DNA of 64,000 bases from Ureibacillus manganicus DSM 26584 (GCF_000772945.1 NZ_JPVN01000001.1:1-64000); one strand, 5' to 3'. Shown: positions 28,860-39,057, numbered from the stretch's first letter. Translations and numbers: made by a program. Notes: generated by a model not told the origin, from the sequence alone.

Positions 28860-29732
28860 TTAAACACGTCCTTTCGAAAAAATATTCTTAAGCTTTTTCA
28901 AGAAGGTAGTAGTTTGATCTTGTGCGTATACGGCTTCCCCTTCATAATTCATAAACTTGTTTACCATCGCATCTAAGGTTTTTGAAATAGGCGAATCTGG
29001 ATATGAAATAGAAAATGGAATCTGGTCAATTACAGCTTTTCTTACAGTTGGATCTTCGGGTAAAGACCCTAATATGTTGATCTCTTTCTGTAAGAATTTC
29101 AACATTGTATTTTTTAACCGGATACAAGTTTCCCTACCTTCCTCATTGGAATAAGCTCTATTAACAACTAAATAAAATTTCTTATTTTGATCTCTAAAGT
29201 GAATATATTTCATCATTGAATATGCATCTGTCACTGATGTTGGCTCTGTTGTTGAAATAACAATGATTTCTTCAATCGACGTTAATATATCTAGTGACCA
29301 ATTTGTTGCACCTGCACCCATATCAAACAAAATATAGTCAAAATTTCTTTGTAAAGTTTCAAAAGCATTCACTAGTGAGTTAAACATAGGTGGAGACCAT
29401 TGAATTACAGAAGACAAACCGGAACCTCCCGATATATACTTCAGATTATTCGGACCATCTAAAATCACTTGTGATAATGTAGCTTCTCCAACTAAGTAGT
29501 CTTTTAAATTATATTGGGCATTTCTCCCTATCAAAATATTGACATTTCCCATACCAATATCCATATCTAGGACAACCACTTTTTTCCCAAGTTTTGCGAG
29601 CATGAGAGCAAAGTTTGTTGTGAAATTACTTTTCCCAACGCCACCTTTTCCGCTTACTACAGCTATTGATCTTCCTAAGACGCCAAGATTTCCAGACATT
29701 TTCATTCGTAATTGTTCAGCTTGATCTCTCAT
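28860..29732 (-). CDS. flhG: Flagellum number regulator FlhG (YlxH), MinD-like ATPase
   Basis: A 290-aa ParA/MinD-family ATPase with the deviant Walker A GKGGVGKS at 28-35, the VVLDMDIGMGN Walker A' region and ILFDMGAGA. With FlhF it controls flagellar number and placement by stimulating the FlhF GTPase through its N-terminus, which here carries the conserved DQAEQLR activator motif. A C-terminal basic segment (KKLKNIFSKGR) may be amphipathic and membrane-binding. It overlaps the flhF stop by 4 nt (ATGA). Confidence 0.97.
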   Translation of the reverse strand: MRDQAEQLRMKMSGNLGVLGRSIAVVSGKGGVGKSNFTTNFALMLAKLGKKVVVLDMDIGMGNVNILIGRNAQYNLKDYLVGEATLSQVILDGPNNLKYISGGSGLSSVIQWSPPMFNSLVNAFETLQRNFDYILFDMGAGATNWSLDILTSIEEIIVISTTEPTSVTDAYSMMKYIHFRDQNKKFYLVVNRAYSNEEGRETCIRLKNTMLKFLQKEINILGSLPEDPTVRKAVIDQIPFSISYPDSPISKTLDAMVNKFMNYEGEAVYAQDQTTTFLKKLKNIFSKGRV

Positions 29733-30868
29733 TTAAATTCACCTTGGAAAAATAAGTCTAACAAATTATTAAGATTTGCTTCTTTTATATCTTCTGGTAC
29801 TTCTTGACCATCCGTGTAGTAAGCAAGTCCTTTATTATATTTAATCATTAAATTATACATAGTGCCAATAGTATTTGTTTCATCGATCTTAGTAAAAATG
29901 AATTTGTCTATAGAGATATCCTTAAATTGTTCAATAATTCGTTCCATATCTTTTTCTTTCGAGGTAAGAGATAAGACTAGGAATGATTCTACTTCTTCAT
30001 CAAAATTTATCATTTGCTTTAAATCGTCGACATATTTTTCTTCTTTATAGTTTCGACCAGCAGTATCGATAAAAACTAAATCCAAATGTGACAATTTTTC
30101 AATGGCATTTTTATAATCATTTGAATTGTAAACAATTTCAATTGGTGCTTGTAATAGATTCGCATAAGTCTTTAATTGCTCTATTGCAGCAATACGATAA
30201 GTGTCTGTCGTGATAAACCCAATTTTCTTCTTCTTTTCAAGAACTGACCTTGCAGCTATTTTTGCAATCGTCGTAGTCTTCCCTACTCCTGTTGGACCTA
30301 CTACATTAATAAATTTTTTATCATAAGATAGTCCTCCTATAGGAAGATCATCCAATTTGGATTTTAAGAAATGCTCAACCTTTTGCCATAAATCTTTTTG
30401 TGATACATCCCCATCAAATTTTTTATAATGTGCAAAAAGCTCATCACTAATCTCGGTGATGAGCTCATCAGAAAGCTCTTGTTCCTTAACAAATTCAATA
30501 ATTGCTACTATTTGTTCCGGATAATTTGTTTCGACTGATTGTCTTTGAATTGACTTTACCATGGATTTTAAATCCGCTAACTCTTTTTTTAGTTCTTCAC
30601 TAGAATCAACTTGTGGTTCAGATAGCTTTGGAGTCATTTCTTTTCTTTTAACTTCAAAACTTAAATCTGGTAAATGTTCACTTTTAGGTTGAATCTCAAT
30701 TTGGTCAATTCCTGCAAGGACTTCAAAATGCTTTTGTTTGATTAATCCAAAAAACTTTTTTGATTCGACTACTTTTGAATTGATAATGACAGCATCCTCA
30801 CCTAATTCAGCTCGAATGCTTTTCATCGCTTCAGCAATGGAAGGAGCTATATACTTTTTCATTTTCAT
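29729..30868 (-). CDS. flhF: Flagellar biosynthesis GTPase FlhF
   Basis: A 379-aa SRP-type GTPase that marks sites of flagellar assembly. The N-terminal B domain (1-100; KYIAPSIAEAMKSIRAELGEDAVIINSK) is followed by the N domain and G domain, with P-loop [10 protein letters not shown] at 191-200, TTDTYRIAAIEQLKTYA, FIDTAGRN and FTKIDET. The ATG overlaps the flhA TGA and has a GGAGTGGTG region upstream; a second Met lies two codons on. It is usually paired with flhG, as here. Confidence 0.97.
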   Translation of the reverse strand: MKMKKYIAPSIAEAMKSIRAELGEDAVIINSKVVESKKFFGLIKQKHFEVLAGIDQIEIQPKSEHLPDLSFEVKRKEMTPKLSEPQVDSSEELKKELADLKSMVKSIQRQSVETNYPEQIVAIIEFVKEQELSDELITEISDELFAHYKKFDGDVSQKDLWQKVEHFLKSKLDDLPIGGLSYDKKFINVVGPTGVGKTTTIAKIAARSVLEKKKKIGFITTDTYRIAAIEQLKTYANLLQAPIEIVYNSNDYKNAIEKLSHLDLVFIDTAGRNYKEEKYVDDLKQMINFDEEVESFLVLSLTSKEKDMERIIEQFKDISIDKFIFTKIDETNTIGTMYNLMIKYNKGLAYYTDGQEVPEDIKEANLNNLLDLFFQGEFK

Positions 30869-32898
30869 TCTACATTCACCACTCCAACACTTTGGATTTC
30901 AATGTTTGCATCTAACTCGTTATAGGAAAGAACTGGTATTTGCGGGAAATAGTTTTGCGTTAATTGTCTCAAATACATTCGAATTGCAGGAGAGCAAAGA
31001 ATAATTGGAGATTGCTCCATGTAAGATACCCTTTCCACTTCTTGTGCAATTGATTCTAAGACACTTTGAGAATCTTGTGGATTCATCGCTAAATAATTTC
31101 CGTGATCTGTTTGTTGAATGCTATCTGCAATTAGTTTTTCTAATTTTGCAGGTACTGTAATTACTTTTAAAATTGGACCGCCGCTAGCGTATTGTGCAGT
31201 AATTTGGCGTGCTAAGGCTTGTCTTGCGTATTCGGTTAATATATCTGGATCACTTGTTAGTTTTGAATAATCGGCAAGTGTTTCAAATATGATAGGTAGA
31301 TTTCGAATTGACACATTTTCTTTTAATAGTTTTGCCAAAACTTTTTGAATTTCTCCAATTGCAAGTGGCGTTGGTGTTAATTCTTCTACTAAAATCGGGT
31401 AAGACTCACGTAAGTGATCAATTAATTGTTTCGTTTCTTGTCGTCCTAATAATTCGTGTGCATTTGCCCGGATGATTTCTGCTAAATGGGTTGAAACTAC
31501 ACTTGGTGGATCCACTACAGTATATCCAAGCATTTCTGCATCTTCTTTTGTTTTTTCAGTAATCCACTTAGCAGGTAATCCAAAGGAAGGTTCGATCGTA
31601 TCAATCCCTTCGATGGAGTTATCATCTCCTGGACTCATAGCTAAGTAATGATCGAGCAATAGTTCTCCTCTTGCCATTTCATTGCCCTTTATTTTAATAC
31701 GGTATTCGTTTGGTTGTAGCTGAATATTATCGCGAATACGGACTACAGGAATAACAAGTCCAAGTTCAAGGGCTAATTGTCTACGAATCATCACAACTCG
31801 GTCCAATAAGTCTCCACCTTGGGCTGTATCAACGAGTGGGATTAATCCATAACCAAATTCAAACTCAATAGGGTCAACGTTGAGTAGGTTGATAACATTC
31901 TCTTGACTTTTCATAGTATCCGTTGCGACTTCTTCTTCAATTTCAAGTATTTCTTCAGGAGAATCTTCTTTCTTACGGTCCATTAGAAATGCACCAATAG
32001 CTAGAACCGCAGAAATTGGAATGGTAATCCAAAATGGGATTGGCGTGAATAATCCAAGTAAGAAGATTGTGCCCCCGGCAATATATAATAATTTAGATTG
32101 GGCAAATAATTGACTTGTAATATCTGAGCCTAAGTTTCCATCTGATGCAGCACGTGTTACAACTAAACCTGTAGCAGTTGAAACAAGTAGTGCTGGAATT
32201 TGTGCTACTAATCCATCCCCAACAGTAAGCTTAGAGAAATGGGCAGCGGCTTCAGCCATTGGATAGCCTAGTTGAGTCATCCCAATTATCATCCCGAATA
32301 GAAGGTTGATAAAAACCATAATAATCGAGGCAATTGCGTCCCCTTTTACGAACTTTGTCGCCCCGTCCATCGCACCATAAAAGTCTGACTCTCTAGATAC
32401 TTTCTCACGGCGTTCTCGTGCTTCTCTTTCTGAAATCATCCCTGCATTTAGGTCCGCATCGATACTCATTTGTTTCCCAGGCATCGCATCTAATGTAAAA
32501 CGAGCTGCTACTTCAGCAACACGTTCAGATCCCTTCGTAATAACGATGAAGTTAACAATAACGAGTAGTAAGAAAATTACTAAACCAACTAAAATATTTC
32601 CACCGGTTACGAACTCACCAAAGGTTTCAACAACATCTCCAGCATCCCCGTTTGCTAAAATGGCACGGGTTGTGGAAATACTTAATCCTAATCGGAATAA
32701 TGTAACTAATAAAATAACAGATGGGAATATAGAGAAGTCTAAAGCTTCCTTCATATTCATAGCTGTTAATAATATAAGTAATGAAATTGTAATGTTAATA
32801 ATAATTAAAAAACTTAGTAACCATGTAGGAAGTGGAATAACTAGCATCGCGACAATTAAAATAACTACCGCTAATACGCCAAGATCGCGAAATTTCAA
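30865..32898 (-). CDS. flhA: Flagellar type III export gate protein FlhA
   Basis: A 677-aa protein with an N-terminal membrane half (about 1-310, eight hydrophobic segments) and a cytosolic domain forming the nonameric export ring that docks substrates and chaperones. The conserved FHIPEP-type cytoplasmic loop is seen as RFTLDAMPGKQMSIDADLNAGMI near 150-180. It follows flhB by 30 nt, overlaps flhF by 4 nt, and has length identical to B. subtilis FlhA (677). Confidence 0.98.
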   Translation of the reverse strand: MKFRDLGVLAVVILIVAMLVIPLPTWLLSFLIIINITISLLILLTAMNMKEALDFSIFPSVILLVTLFRLGLSISTTRAILANGDAGDVVETFGEFVTGGNILVGLVIFLLLVIVNFIVITKGSERVAEVAARFTLDAMPGKQMSIDADLNAGMISEREARERREKVSRESDFYGAMDGATKFVKGDAIASIIMVFINLLFGMIIGMTQLGYPMAEAAAHFSKLTVGDGLVAQIPALLVSTATGLVVTRAASDGNLGSDITSQLFAQSKLLYIAGGTIFLLGLFTPIPFWITIPISAVLAIGAFLMDRKKEDSPEEILEIEEEVATDTMKSQENVINLLNVDPIEFEFGYGLIPLVDTAQGGDLLDRVVMIRRQLALELGLVIPVVRIRDNIQLQPNEYRIKIKGNEMARGELLLDHYLAMSPGDDNSIEGIDTIEPSFGLPAKWITEKTKEDAEMLGYTVVDPPSVVSTHLAEIIRANAHELLGRQETKQLIDHLRESYPILVEELTPTPLAIGEIQKVLAKLLKENVSIRNLPIIFETLADYSKLTSDPDILTEYARQALARQITAQYASGGPILKVITVPAKLEKLIADSIQQTDHGNYLAMNPQDSQSVLESIAQEVERVSYMEQSPIILCSPAIRMYLRQLTQNYFPQIPVLSYNELDANIEIQSVGVVNVE

Positions 32899-32928
32899 TT
32901 GATTCCCTCCTTTGATCTACTAAGTCGT

Positions 32929-34017
32929 CTAGATTTTACGTTTAATTCTATATACATAAGCAAGTACTTCTGCAACAGCTTTAAAAAACTCCTCTGGTAC
33001 AAAATCTCCTATTTCTACTTTGTCATACATTGCTCTAGCTAGTGGTCGATTTTCCACCATAATCACATTATTTTCTTTTGCAATCAATTTAATTTTTTGT
33101 GCAACGAAATCCGTTCCTTTAGCTACAACTTTTGGTGCTTCCATATTTGATTCGTCGTATTTCAGAACAATTGCATAATGGGTTGGATTTGTAATAACCA
33201 CATCTGCATCTGGAATTTCTTGCATCATACGTCGCATCGCCATTTCTCGTTGGCGCTGCTTTATTTTAGATTTAATTTTGGGGTCACCTTCAGCATTCTT
33301 ATACTCATCTTTAATATCTTGCTTTGACATTTTTAATTTTTTTTCATATTCATACTTTTCGTACACATAATCCAAAACAGCAATTAGTATAAGAACAAGT
33401 GAAGCAGCAATACCCATTAAACCTGTTAATCTTGCAACAGTTGTTAGTATTTCCCAAGGACTATGTAATGAAAGAGAAAGTACTTCCTCTAAATTAACCC
33501 AAATAATTACCGCAGTTACCGTTCCTATGAAAGCTACCTTCAACAATGATTTGATTAAATTAATAATTGCTCGAACCGAAATAATCTTTTTAATTCCTTT
33601 AATAGGGTCCATTTTCTTTAAATCAAGTTTCAATTGTTCTGTTGTAAATAAAAACCCAAACTGCGCAACGTTCGATGCAACGCCAATAACCATTGTTATT
33701 AAAAGTACAGGCAATACAATCTTTCCCATTTCCATCAAAGACTGTGAATAGATTTCCATCACAGTATCCTGGTTAAGTGATTCAATCAACATATTCTTTT
33801 CGATTGACTGATGGAAAAATGAAAATAGCCCTTCTAACATGGACGGAGCCCAAAAATATAACAGAAGGAATACTGATAATAATAAAAATGCAGCAGAGAC
33901 GTCTTGGCTTTTTACGACTTGTCCTTTTTTACGAGAATCTTGACGCTTTTTAGGTGTGGCTTTTTCAGTTTTTTCTCCAGCAAAAAATTGTATATCTAAT
34001 GGAAGTAGTAGTCTCAC
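32929..34017 (-). CDS. flhB: Flagellar type III export switch protein FlhB
   Basis: A 362-aa protein: Lys-rich N-terminus (EKTEKATPKKRQDSRKKGQV), four membrane segments, and a cytosolic C-terminal domain with the autocleavage motif NPTH in VVITNPTHYAIVLKY. Cleavage at NPTH, with FliK, switches export from rod/hook to filament proteins. The start is GTG, overlapping the fliR TGA (GTGA). A second copy of just this C-terminal domain is encoded by ylqH at 61206-61505. Confidence 0.97.
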   Translation of the reverse strand: MRLLLPLDIQFFAGEKTEKATPKKRQDSRKKGQVVKSQDVSAAFLLLSVFLLLYFWAPSMLEGLFSFFHQSIEKNMLIESLNQDTVMEIYSQSLMEMGKIVLPVLLITMVIGVASNVAQFGFLFTTEQLKLDLKKMDPIKGIKKIISVRAIINLIKSLLKVAFIGTVTAVIIWVNLEEVLSLSLHSPWEILTTVARLTGLMGIAASLVLILIAVLDYVYEKYEYEKKLKMSKQDIKDEYKNAEGDPKIKSKIKQRQREMAMRRMMQEIPDADVVITNPTHYAIVLKYDESNMEAPKVVAKGTDFVAQKIKLIAKENNVIMVENRPLARAMYDKVEIGDFVPEEFFKAVAEVLAYVYRIKRKI

Positions 34018-34796
34018 AGTAAAGCACCACCTAAAAGACTCATTAAGTCCCGCATTGCATAAATCATAAATTCTACTAAGTACTTCATCACTTGAATCAT
34101 CACTGCTAAAACGATAAATAACACGATAAAACCAATTGCAATCTTAATTGGAAAGCCTACAACAAAAATATTTAATTGAGGTACGGTTTTCCCAGTAATC
34201 CCTAAGGCAACCGTTACTAAAAATAACGTTGCTACAATTGGTGCTGCCATTTGAAATGCAATTGTAAATACGGCTGCAAATAATCTCATTATAAACTCCG
34301 GTGTTCCTACATTACCGAAATCGGGAAACACTTGATTGATCGGTAAAAACTGATAGCTATAAAAGATACCATCTAAAATGAGATGGTGCGCATTCGTCGC
34401 TAATAAAACAAAGGTTAAAAGAATATTTAAAAATTGACCCATCAAAGGGCTTTGCGTACCTGTTTGTGGATCAATGATGTTTGCCATAGCAAACCCCATC
34501 TCAAAATCAATAAATCCTCCGGCAATTTGAACAGCCGAAAAAACAATATAGGCGCAAACACCGAGCATTAAGCCGATAATAGCTTCCTTAAGAATTAATA
34601 ATATGTAATTTCCATCAATCGCAATTGCTTCAATTGTAAACGTATAGTACATCATCCAAGAAAGGATCAAGGCTAAAGCAATTTTTAATTGGGGTGGAAT
34701 CGTACGATATGAAAATAAAGGGATTGATACGAAAAACGCAGAAATTCTAACAAAAATTAAGAGCAATACAGATAAACTTGGGATTATTTCTGTCAT
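34014..34796 (-). CDS. fliR: Flagellar export apparatus protein FliR
   Basis: A 260-aa membrane protein with about six hydrophobic segments, part of the FliPQR export gate. Conserved features include FVRISAFFVSIPLFSYRTIPPQLKIALAL near the N-terminus, GFAMANIIDPQTGTQSPLMGQFLN in the middle and PQLNIFVVGFPIKIAIGF. It follows fliQ by 4 nt and overlaps flhB by 4 nt. Length matches B. subtilis FliR (259). Confidence 0.97.
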   Translation of the reverse strand: MTEIIPSLSVLLLIFVRISAFFVSIPLFSYRTIPPQLKIALALILSWMMYYTFTIEAIAIDGNYILLILKEAIIGLMLGVCAYIVFSAVQIAGGFIDFEMGFAMANIIDPQTGTQSPLMGQFLNILLTFVLLATNAHHLILDGIFYSYQFLPINQVFPDFGNVGTPEFIMRLFAAVFTIAFQMAAPIVATLFLVTVALGITGKTVPQLNIFVVGFPIKIAIGFIVLFIVLAVMIQVMKYLVEFMIYAMRDLMSLLGGALL

Positions 34797-34800
34797 TTAA

Positions 34801-35070
34801 TCACCCGATGTACCGATCTAAGTTATTCAAAATATCGTATACATAAGATGTCATTTGAGATATCATCCAAGGGCCAAAAAAGATAATAGCTACAAGTACA
34901 GCTATAATTTTTGGAACAAATGCTAATGTTTGTTCTTGTATGGAAGTTGTTGCTTGAAAAATACTTACCATTAACCCAACAACTAATGCGATTAATAGTA
35001 ATGGACCTGAAACAATCAGCACAATCCATATCGCTTGTTCTGCAATTGCAATGACCATTTCTTGAGTCAT
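34801..35070 (-). CDS. fliQ: Flagellar export apparatus protein FliQ
   Basis: An 89-aa protein with two hydrophobic hairpin helices (IWIVLIVSGPLLLIALVVGLMVSIFQA and FVPKIIAVLVAIIFFGPWMI) that assemble around FliP/FliR in the export gate. The conserved QATTSIQEQTLAFVPK loop is present. The ATG at 35070 follows AGGGG with about 9 nt spacing and gives exactly the B. subtilis length; a TTG three codons upstream is rejected. Confidence 0.97.
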   Translation of the reverse strand: MTQEMVIAIAEQAIWIVLIVSGPLLLIALVVGLMVSIFQATTSIQEQTLAFVPKIIAVLVAIIFFGPWMISQMTSYVYDILNNLDRYIG

Positions 35071-35082
35071 AAGTATCAACCC

Positions 35083-35748
35083 CTAAAAACTTTGAAGTAA
35101 GGATTTGACGACCAAATACCATCCATCCACTAAAACAAATAGTAATATTTTAAATGGTAGTGAAATCATAACTGGCGGTAACATCATCATCCCCATAGAC
35201 ATCAGGACACTTGCAACAACCATGTCAATCACTAAAAATGGAATAAAAATCATAAATCCTATTTGGAATGCAGTCTTTATTTCACTTAACGCAAAGGCAG
35301 GTACGAGCATTGTTAACGGAATATCTTGAATCGACTCCGGACGCTCAGCCTGACTGTAATTTAAAAATAATTCAAGGTCTTCCTGCCTTGTATGCTTGGC
35401 CATAAACTCTTTAAATGGAGCAGATGCCCGGTCGTAAGCCTCATCAATTCCAATTTCTTCGTTAAACAATGGTTGTAATGCCTGATCATTCACCTGTTGA
35501 AATGTAGGTGCCATAACAAAAAAAGTTAAAAATAATGCAAGCCCAATTAATACTTGGTTTGGGGGCATTGTGTTTGTAGCTAAAGCCGTCCTAGTAAAGG
35601 ATAAAACAATAATAATCCTAGTAAAAGACGTCATTAAAATTAAAATACTTGGTGCTAGTGAAAGCACTGTCAAAAGAAGTAATAACTTTACTGAAGTAGA
35701 GACATTGGTTGGATCGCTATCGCCAAAGAACGAGATAAAATCTTGCAT
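35083..35748 (-). CDS. fliP: Flagellar export apparatus protein FliP
   Basis: A 221-aa gate protein. Conserved: [52 protein letters not shown] near the N-terminus, then [65 protein letters not shown], listed here as separate helices. Unlike E. coli FliP, no cleavable signal peptide is evident. It overlaps the fliO stop and precedes fliQ by 12 nt. Length equals that of B. subtilis FliP. Confidence 0.97.
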   Translation of the reverse strand: MQDFISFFGDSDPTNVSTSVKLLLLLTVLSLAPSILILMTSFTRIIIVLSFTRTALATNTMPPNQVLIGLALFLTFFVMAPTFQQVNDQALQPLFNEEIGIDEAYDRASAPFKEFMAKHTRQEDLELFLNYSQAERPESIQDIPLTMLVPAFALSEIKTAFQIGFMIFIPFLVIDMVVASVLMSMGMMMLPPVMISLPFKILLFVLVDGWYLVVKSLLQSF

Positions 35749-36434
35749 TATTTATCGCGCTCCTTTTCTTTCCAATTGTCCAAATCATTTTGACGCTTCT
35801 TTTTAATATCAGTCAGTTTGTTATTAAAAATTTCACCAAAAGATTGTTGCTTTTGTTCTACTTCATCCGTTTTTTTCAGTTTATTAATTAATTTTTTTGA
35901 AAGCTCCGTTATATATGGTGAAGTACCAACAATTGTTTGTCTCTCGTTAAAATTAGTAATAATTTGTTCAATTTCTTCAGGATTTTCAATTTCTTTTATT
36001 AATTGAACATCTTCACCCACACCAACTATATATATGGATTTTCCTATTTGTATCAATTGAACAGATTTTTGCGAACCTAAGTTAACTCCACCAATATTAC
36101 GAACTAAACTATTTTGACCGTAATTTTGACTTTTCTTATTAATAAATTTCAGGACAAACAACAGTAATGCTAGAACAAACAGAAGGGCAAAAAGCATTTT
36201 AAGGTAGTCCCAAATAGTTAACCCTTGTCCACTTGTAAGCTGTTTACCTTCACTGTTTTCCTCATTTGTTTGAGTAGGTTCGTCCTGACAATTTTCTGGA
36301 TTTTGTAAACATTCGTTTGTAACCATTTTATTAGTTGAAGTTGCATAAGCTGTGCTTTGACTTGGAACAACAAATGTGATTATGACAAGAACTAATAGTA
36401 GAAACTGCCATTTCATCTTTGAGAAAACATACAT
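35748..36434 (-). CDS. fliO: Flagellar export assembly protein FliO/FliZ
   Basis: A 228-aa protein (B. subtilis FliZ 219). An N-terminal signal peptide (about 1-32, ending near TAYA) is followed by an acidic, Cys-containing extracellular stretch, one membrane helix (about 80-103, [18 protein letters not shown]) and a basic cytosolic C-terminal domain. It helps assemble the FliP ring. It is named fliZ in B. subtilis. It lies between cheY and fliP as usual, 4 nt past cheY, with AGGTTGAT before the ATG. Confidence 0.9.
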   Translation of the reverse strand: MYVFSKMKWQFLLLVLVIITFVVPSQSTAYATSTNKMVTNECLQNPENCQDEPTQTNEENSEGKQLTSGQGLTIWDYLKMLFALLFVLALLLFVLKFINKKSQNYGQNSLVRNIGGVNLGSQKSVQLIQIGKSIYIVGVGEDVQLIKEIENPEEIEQIITNFNERQTIVGTSPYITELSKKLINKLKKTDEVEQKQQSFGEIFNNKLTDIKKKRQNDLDNWKEKERDK

Positions 36435-36438
36435 TTTA

Positions 36439-36801
36439 TCAACCTAATGCTTTTTGAATTGCTTCAATTACACGATCAGCTTGGAATGGTTTTACGATAA
36501 AGTCTTTTGCACCCGCTTGAATAGCATCAATAACCATCGCTTGTTGCCCCATCGCTGAACACATAATTACAACCGCACCTGGATCATTACCTTTAATTGC
36601 CTTTAATGCTGCAATACCATCCATCTCAGGCATTGTAATATCCATCGTTACTAAATCTGGTTTTAAGTCATTATACTTTTCAACAGCTTGTGCACCATCT
36701 GCTGCTTCTCCAACTACTTCATATCCATTTTTTGTTAAGATATCTTTAATCATCATACGCATGAATGCAGCATCATCCACGATTAGTATTCTTTTTGACA
36801 T
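36439..36801 (-). CDS. cheY: Chemotaxis response regulator CheY
   Basis: A 120-aa stand-alone receiver domain. The acidic pocket (VDD at 8-10), phospho-acceptor Asp54 in LVTMDITMPE, Thr/Ser and Lys switch residues (CSAMGQQ, FIVKPFQ) are all present. CheA phosphorylates it and CheY-P binds the FliM/FliY switch; in Bacillus this promotes counter-clockwise rotation. It lies directly downstream of fliY, which removes its phosphate. Confidence 0.98.
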   Translation of the reverse strand: MSKRILIVDDAAFMRMMIKDILTKNGYEVVGEAADGAQAVEKYNDLKPDLVTMDITMPEMDGIAALKAIKGNDPGAVVIMCSAMGQQAMVIDAIQAGAKDFIVKPFQADRVIEAIQKALG

Positions 36802-36818
36802 AAAACGTATTCCTCCAA

Positions 36819-38069
36819 TTATTTTAAATTATTCAACCGCGCAGCTTGACTAACGATGTCAGTAATTCGCACACCGAAGTTTTCATCGATTACGACAACT
36901 TCCCCTTTAGCAATTAAGCGATTGTTTACTAAAATATCTACTGGCTCACCTGCAAGCTTGTCTAATTCTATAATCGAACCTGTAGCCAATTGTAATATAT
37001 CTTTCACTGAATGCTTTGTTCTTCCAAGCTCTACAGTCACTTGTAAAGGAATATCTAATAACATATTCAAATTACGAGCTTCAGATTGTGTAATACTTGG
37101 CTCATTGAACGATGCAAATTGTGCTTGTTGAACATTCACATGTTGTTGCTGTTGTTGATAACGAGGCTGAGAGAAAATTGGCGGCTCGTCATAATAGGTT
37201 GCAGCAACTTGTTGTTGTTGTTGTTGTACAGGTTCTTGATACTTAGGTTGCCCGTACGCTGGTTGAACCGGCGCTTGTGCATGTTGTGTATACTGTTGTT
37301 CATAGCTAGGCTGAGCCTGTTGCAAAGACACTGGTTGTTGAAAATTTGGTTCAGGAATAGGTGTCGGACTTGGTTCACCTAGTAATGTTTTTACAATATC
37401 CTTACTAAAATCTAATGGTAGTAATTGCATGATAGAAGAATCGATTAAGCTTCCAATTTTCAATCTAAAAGAAACTTTTACCATTAAATCTTCGTTTGGT
37501 ATAGAATTTGTGCCCTCGTTATTAGAAAAGTTTAGTAAATCAATTGATGGTGGAGAGATGTCCACTTTCTTATTAAAGATTGTTGACATAGAAGTAGCAG
37601 CAGACCCCATCATTTGATTCATCGCTTCTTGAACAGCACTTAATTGAATATCGCCAAGATCAGGATTAGGATTTAACCCGTCGCCACCTAACATTAAATC
37701 AGCAATAATTGCTGCATCGGATTGTTTAATGACAAGTAAGTTCATTCCAATTAATCCGGTTGTGTATTGTACTTGAATAGCTACATATGGATGTGGAAAT
37801 TCCTCTTCTAGACGACTACGATGAATCATTGATACAACAGGAGTTGTAATATCAACCTTTTGCCCTAACAGAGTAGATAGAGCCGTTGCAGAGCTTCCAA
37901 AAGAAATATTACCAATTTCTCCTAATGCATCTTGCTCCATTGGGTTTAAATAATCCTCAACATTTAGTTCCTCTTTTATTGAACCTTTTTGGTCATCAAG
38001 TCGATCCTCTAAGGTTTCACCTCTAAGAAGAGCTTCGATTTCTTCTTGGGAGAGCATACCGTCATTCAT
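36819..38069 (-). CDS. fliY: Flagellar motor switch phosphatase FliY
   Basis: A 416-aa protein combining a CheC-like phosphatase with a FliN-type C-ring domain. Order: CheY-P docking N-terminus (LSQEEIEALLRG), two E-x2-N phosphatase motifs (ALGEIGNISFGSSATALS and LSAVQEAMNQMMGSAATSMS), a Gln/Pro-rich linker (about 235-325) and the SpoA-like FliN domain to the end (LLDIPLQVTVELGRTKHSVKDIL). It is longer than in B. subtilis (378) because of the linker. It overlaps fliM by 8 nt. Confidence 0.97.
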   Translation of the reverse strand: MNDGMLSQEEIEALLRGETLEDRLDDQKGSIKEELNVEDYLNPMEQDALGEIGNISFGSSATALSTLLGQKVDITTPVVSMIHRSRLEEEFPHPYVAIQVQYTTGLIGMNLLVIKQSDAAIIADLMLGGDGLNPNPDLGDIQLSAVQEAMNQMMGSAATSMSTIFNKKVDISPPSIDLLNFSNNEGTNSIPNEDLMVKVSFRLKIGSLIDSSIMQLLPLDFSKDIVKTLLGEPSPTPIPEPNFQQPVSLQQAQPSYEQQYTQHAQAPVQPAYGQPKYQEPVQQQQQQVAATYYDEPPIFSQPRYQQQQQHVNVQQAQFASFNEPSITQSEARNLNMLLDIPLQVTVELGRTKHSVKDILQLATGSIIELDKLAGEPVDILVNNRLIAKGEVVVIDENFGVRITDIVSQAARLNNLK

Positions 38070-39057
38070 CGTCGTCTTCTCCTTTCACTGTGTCTAAAAT
38101 TTGTACAGCCATTTTTTTATTTCGCTTACCTGGTTGTACAGTAAATTTAGGTAAATTGCCTACCTTTAGTACAAGAGGTTCTTCTACTTTTTTATCTAGC
38201 TGAAGAACGTCCCCAATAGTCATATAAAGAAAATCTTCAATAGTAATATTTGCTGAACCTAATTCCGCAATGATATCTAATTCAGCTTGTTTCACCTTAT
38301 TTTCTAATATTTTCGCTTGTTCAGGTGAAGTAGCTTTTACATTCGATTGCATCCAATATTGAACGGACAGATTTTGAATAATTGGTTCTAAAACAACATG
38401 TGGGATACAGATGTTAATCATTCCAGTTGTTTCACCAATAATCGTATTTAAAGAAATGACAATTACCGTCTCATTTGGTGATATCATTTGAATAAATTGT
38501 GGATTTACCTCTAATTCAATTAACATAGGATCGATTTCTGTTATATCATCCCATGCTTCTCTTAAATTATCGAATGATCGTTCAAACAAGCTCATCATTA
38601 TTTTTTGTTCAATTTCTGTTAGATTATCAACATTGTTATAGCTAGAACCAGCTCCACCTAGCAGTCGATCCATCATGGAATATGCGATGTTCGGATTGAT
38701 TTCCATTAAAATATTACCATCTAATGGTGGCACTTCAAATATATTTATTAATGTCATATTTGGAATTGATCGCACAAACTCTTCAAAAGGAATTTGGTCA
38801 ACGGAAGCTACATTAATTTGAACATAAGTTCTCAGCTGAGCAGAGAAAAAAGTTGTCAGAAGTCGTGCAAAGTTTTCATGGATTCTTGTTAAGCTTCGAA
38901 TTTGATCTTTTGAAAAACGAAGCGCCCGTTTAAAATCATAAACTTTAACTTTTTTCGTTTCTTCTTCTTTTTTCATTTCATCTGCTGACATTTCCCCAGT
39001 AGATATCGCAGAGAGTAACGCATCAATCTCTGATTGGGATAATACATCGCCTGCCAT
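38062..39057 (-). CDS. fliM: Flagellar motor switch protein FliM
   Basis: A 331-aa C-ring protein. The N-terminal CheY-P-binding peptide is LSQSEIDALLSAIS; the middle CheC-like domain lacks phosphatase residues and contains LMEINPNIAYSMMDRLLGG; the C-terminal SpoA domain carries IIAELGSANITIEDFLYMTIGDVLQLDKKV. It couples CheY-P binding to rotation direction. GGAGGTGGTC precedes the ATG. The 166-bp gap upstream (39058-39223) has an imperfect hairpin but no gene. Confidence 0.97.
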   Translation of the reverse strand: MAGDVLSQSEIDALLSAISTGEMSADEMKKEEETKKVKVYDFKRALRFSKDQIRSLTRIHENFARLLTTFFSAQLRTYVQINVASVDQIPFEEFVRSIPNMTLINIFEVPPLDGNILMEINPNIAYSMMDRLLGGAGSSYNNVDNLTEIEQKIMMSLFERSFDNLREAWDDITEIDPMLIELEVNPQFIQMISPNETVIVISLNTIIGETTGMINICIPHVVLEPIIQNLSVQYWMQSNVKATSPEQAKILENKVKQAELDIIAELGSANITIEDFLYMTIGDVLQLDKKVEEPLVLKVGNLPKFTVQPGKRNKKMAVQILDTVKGEDDDE

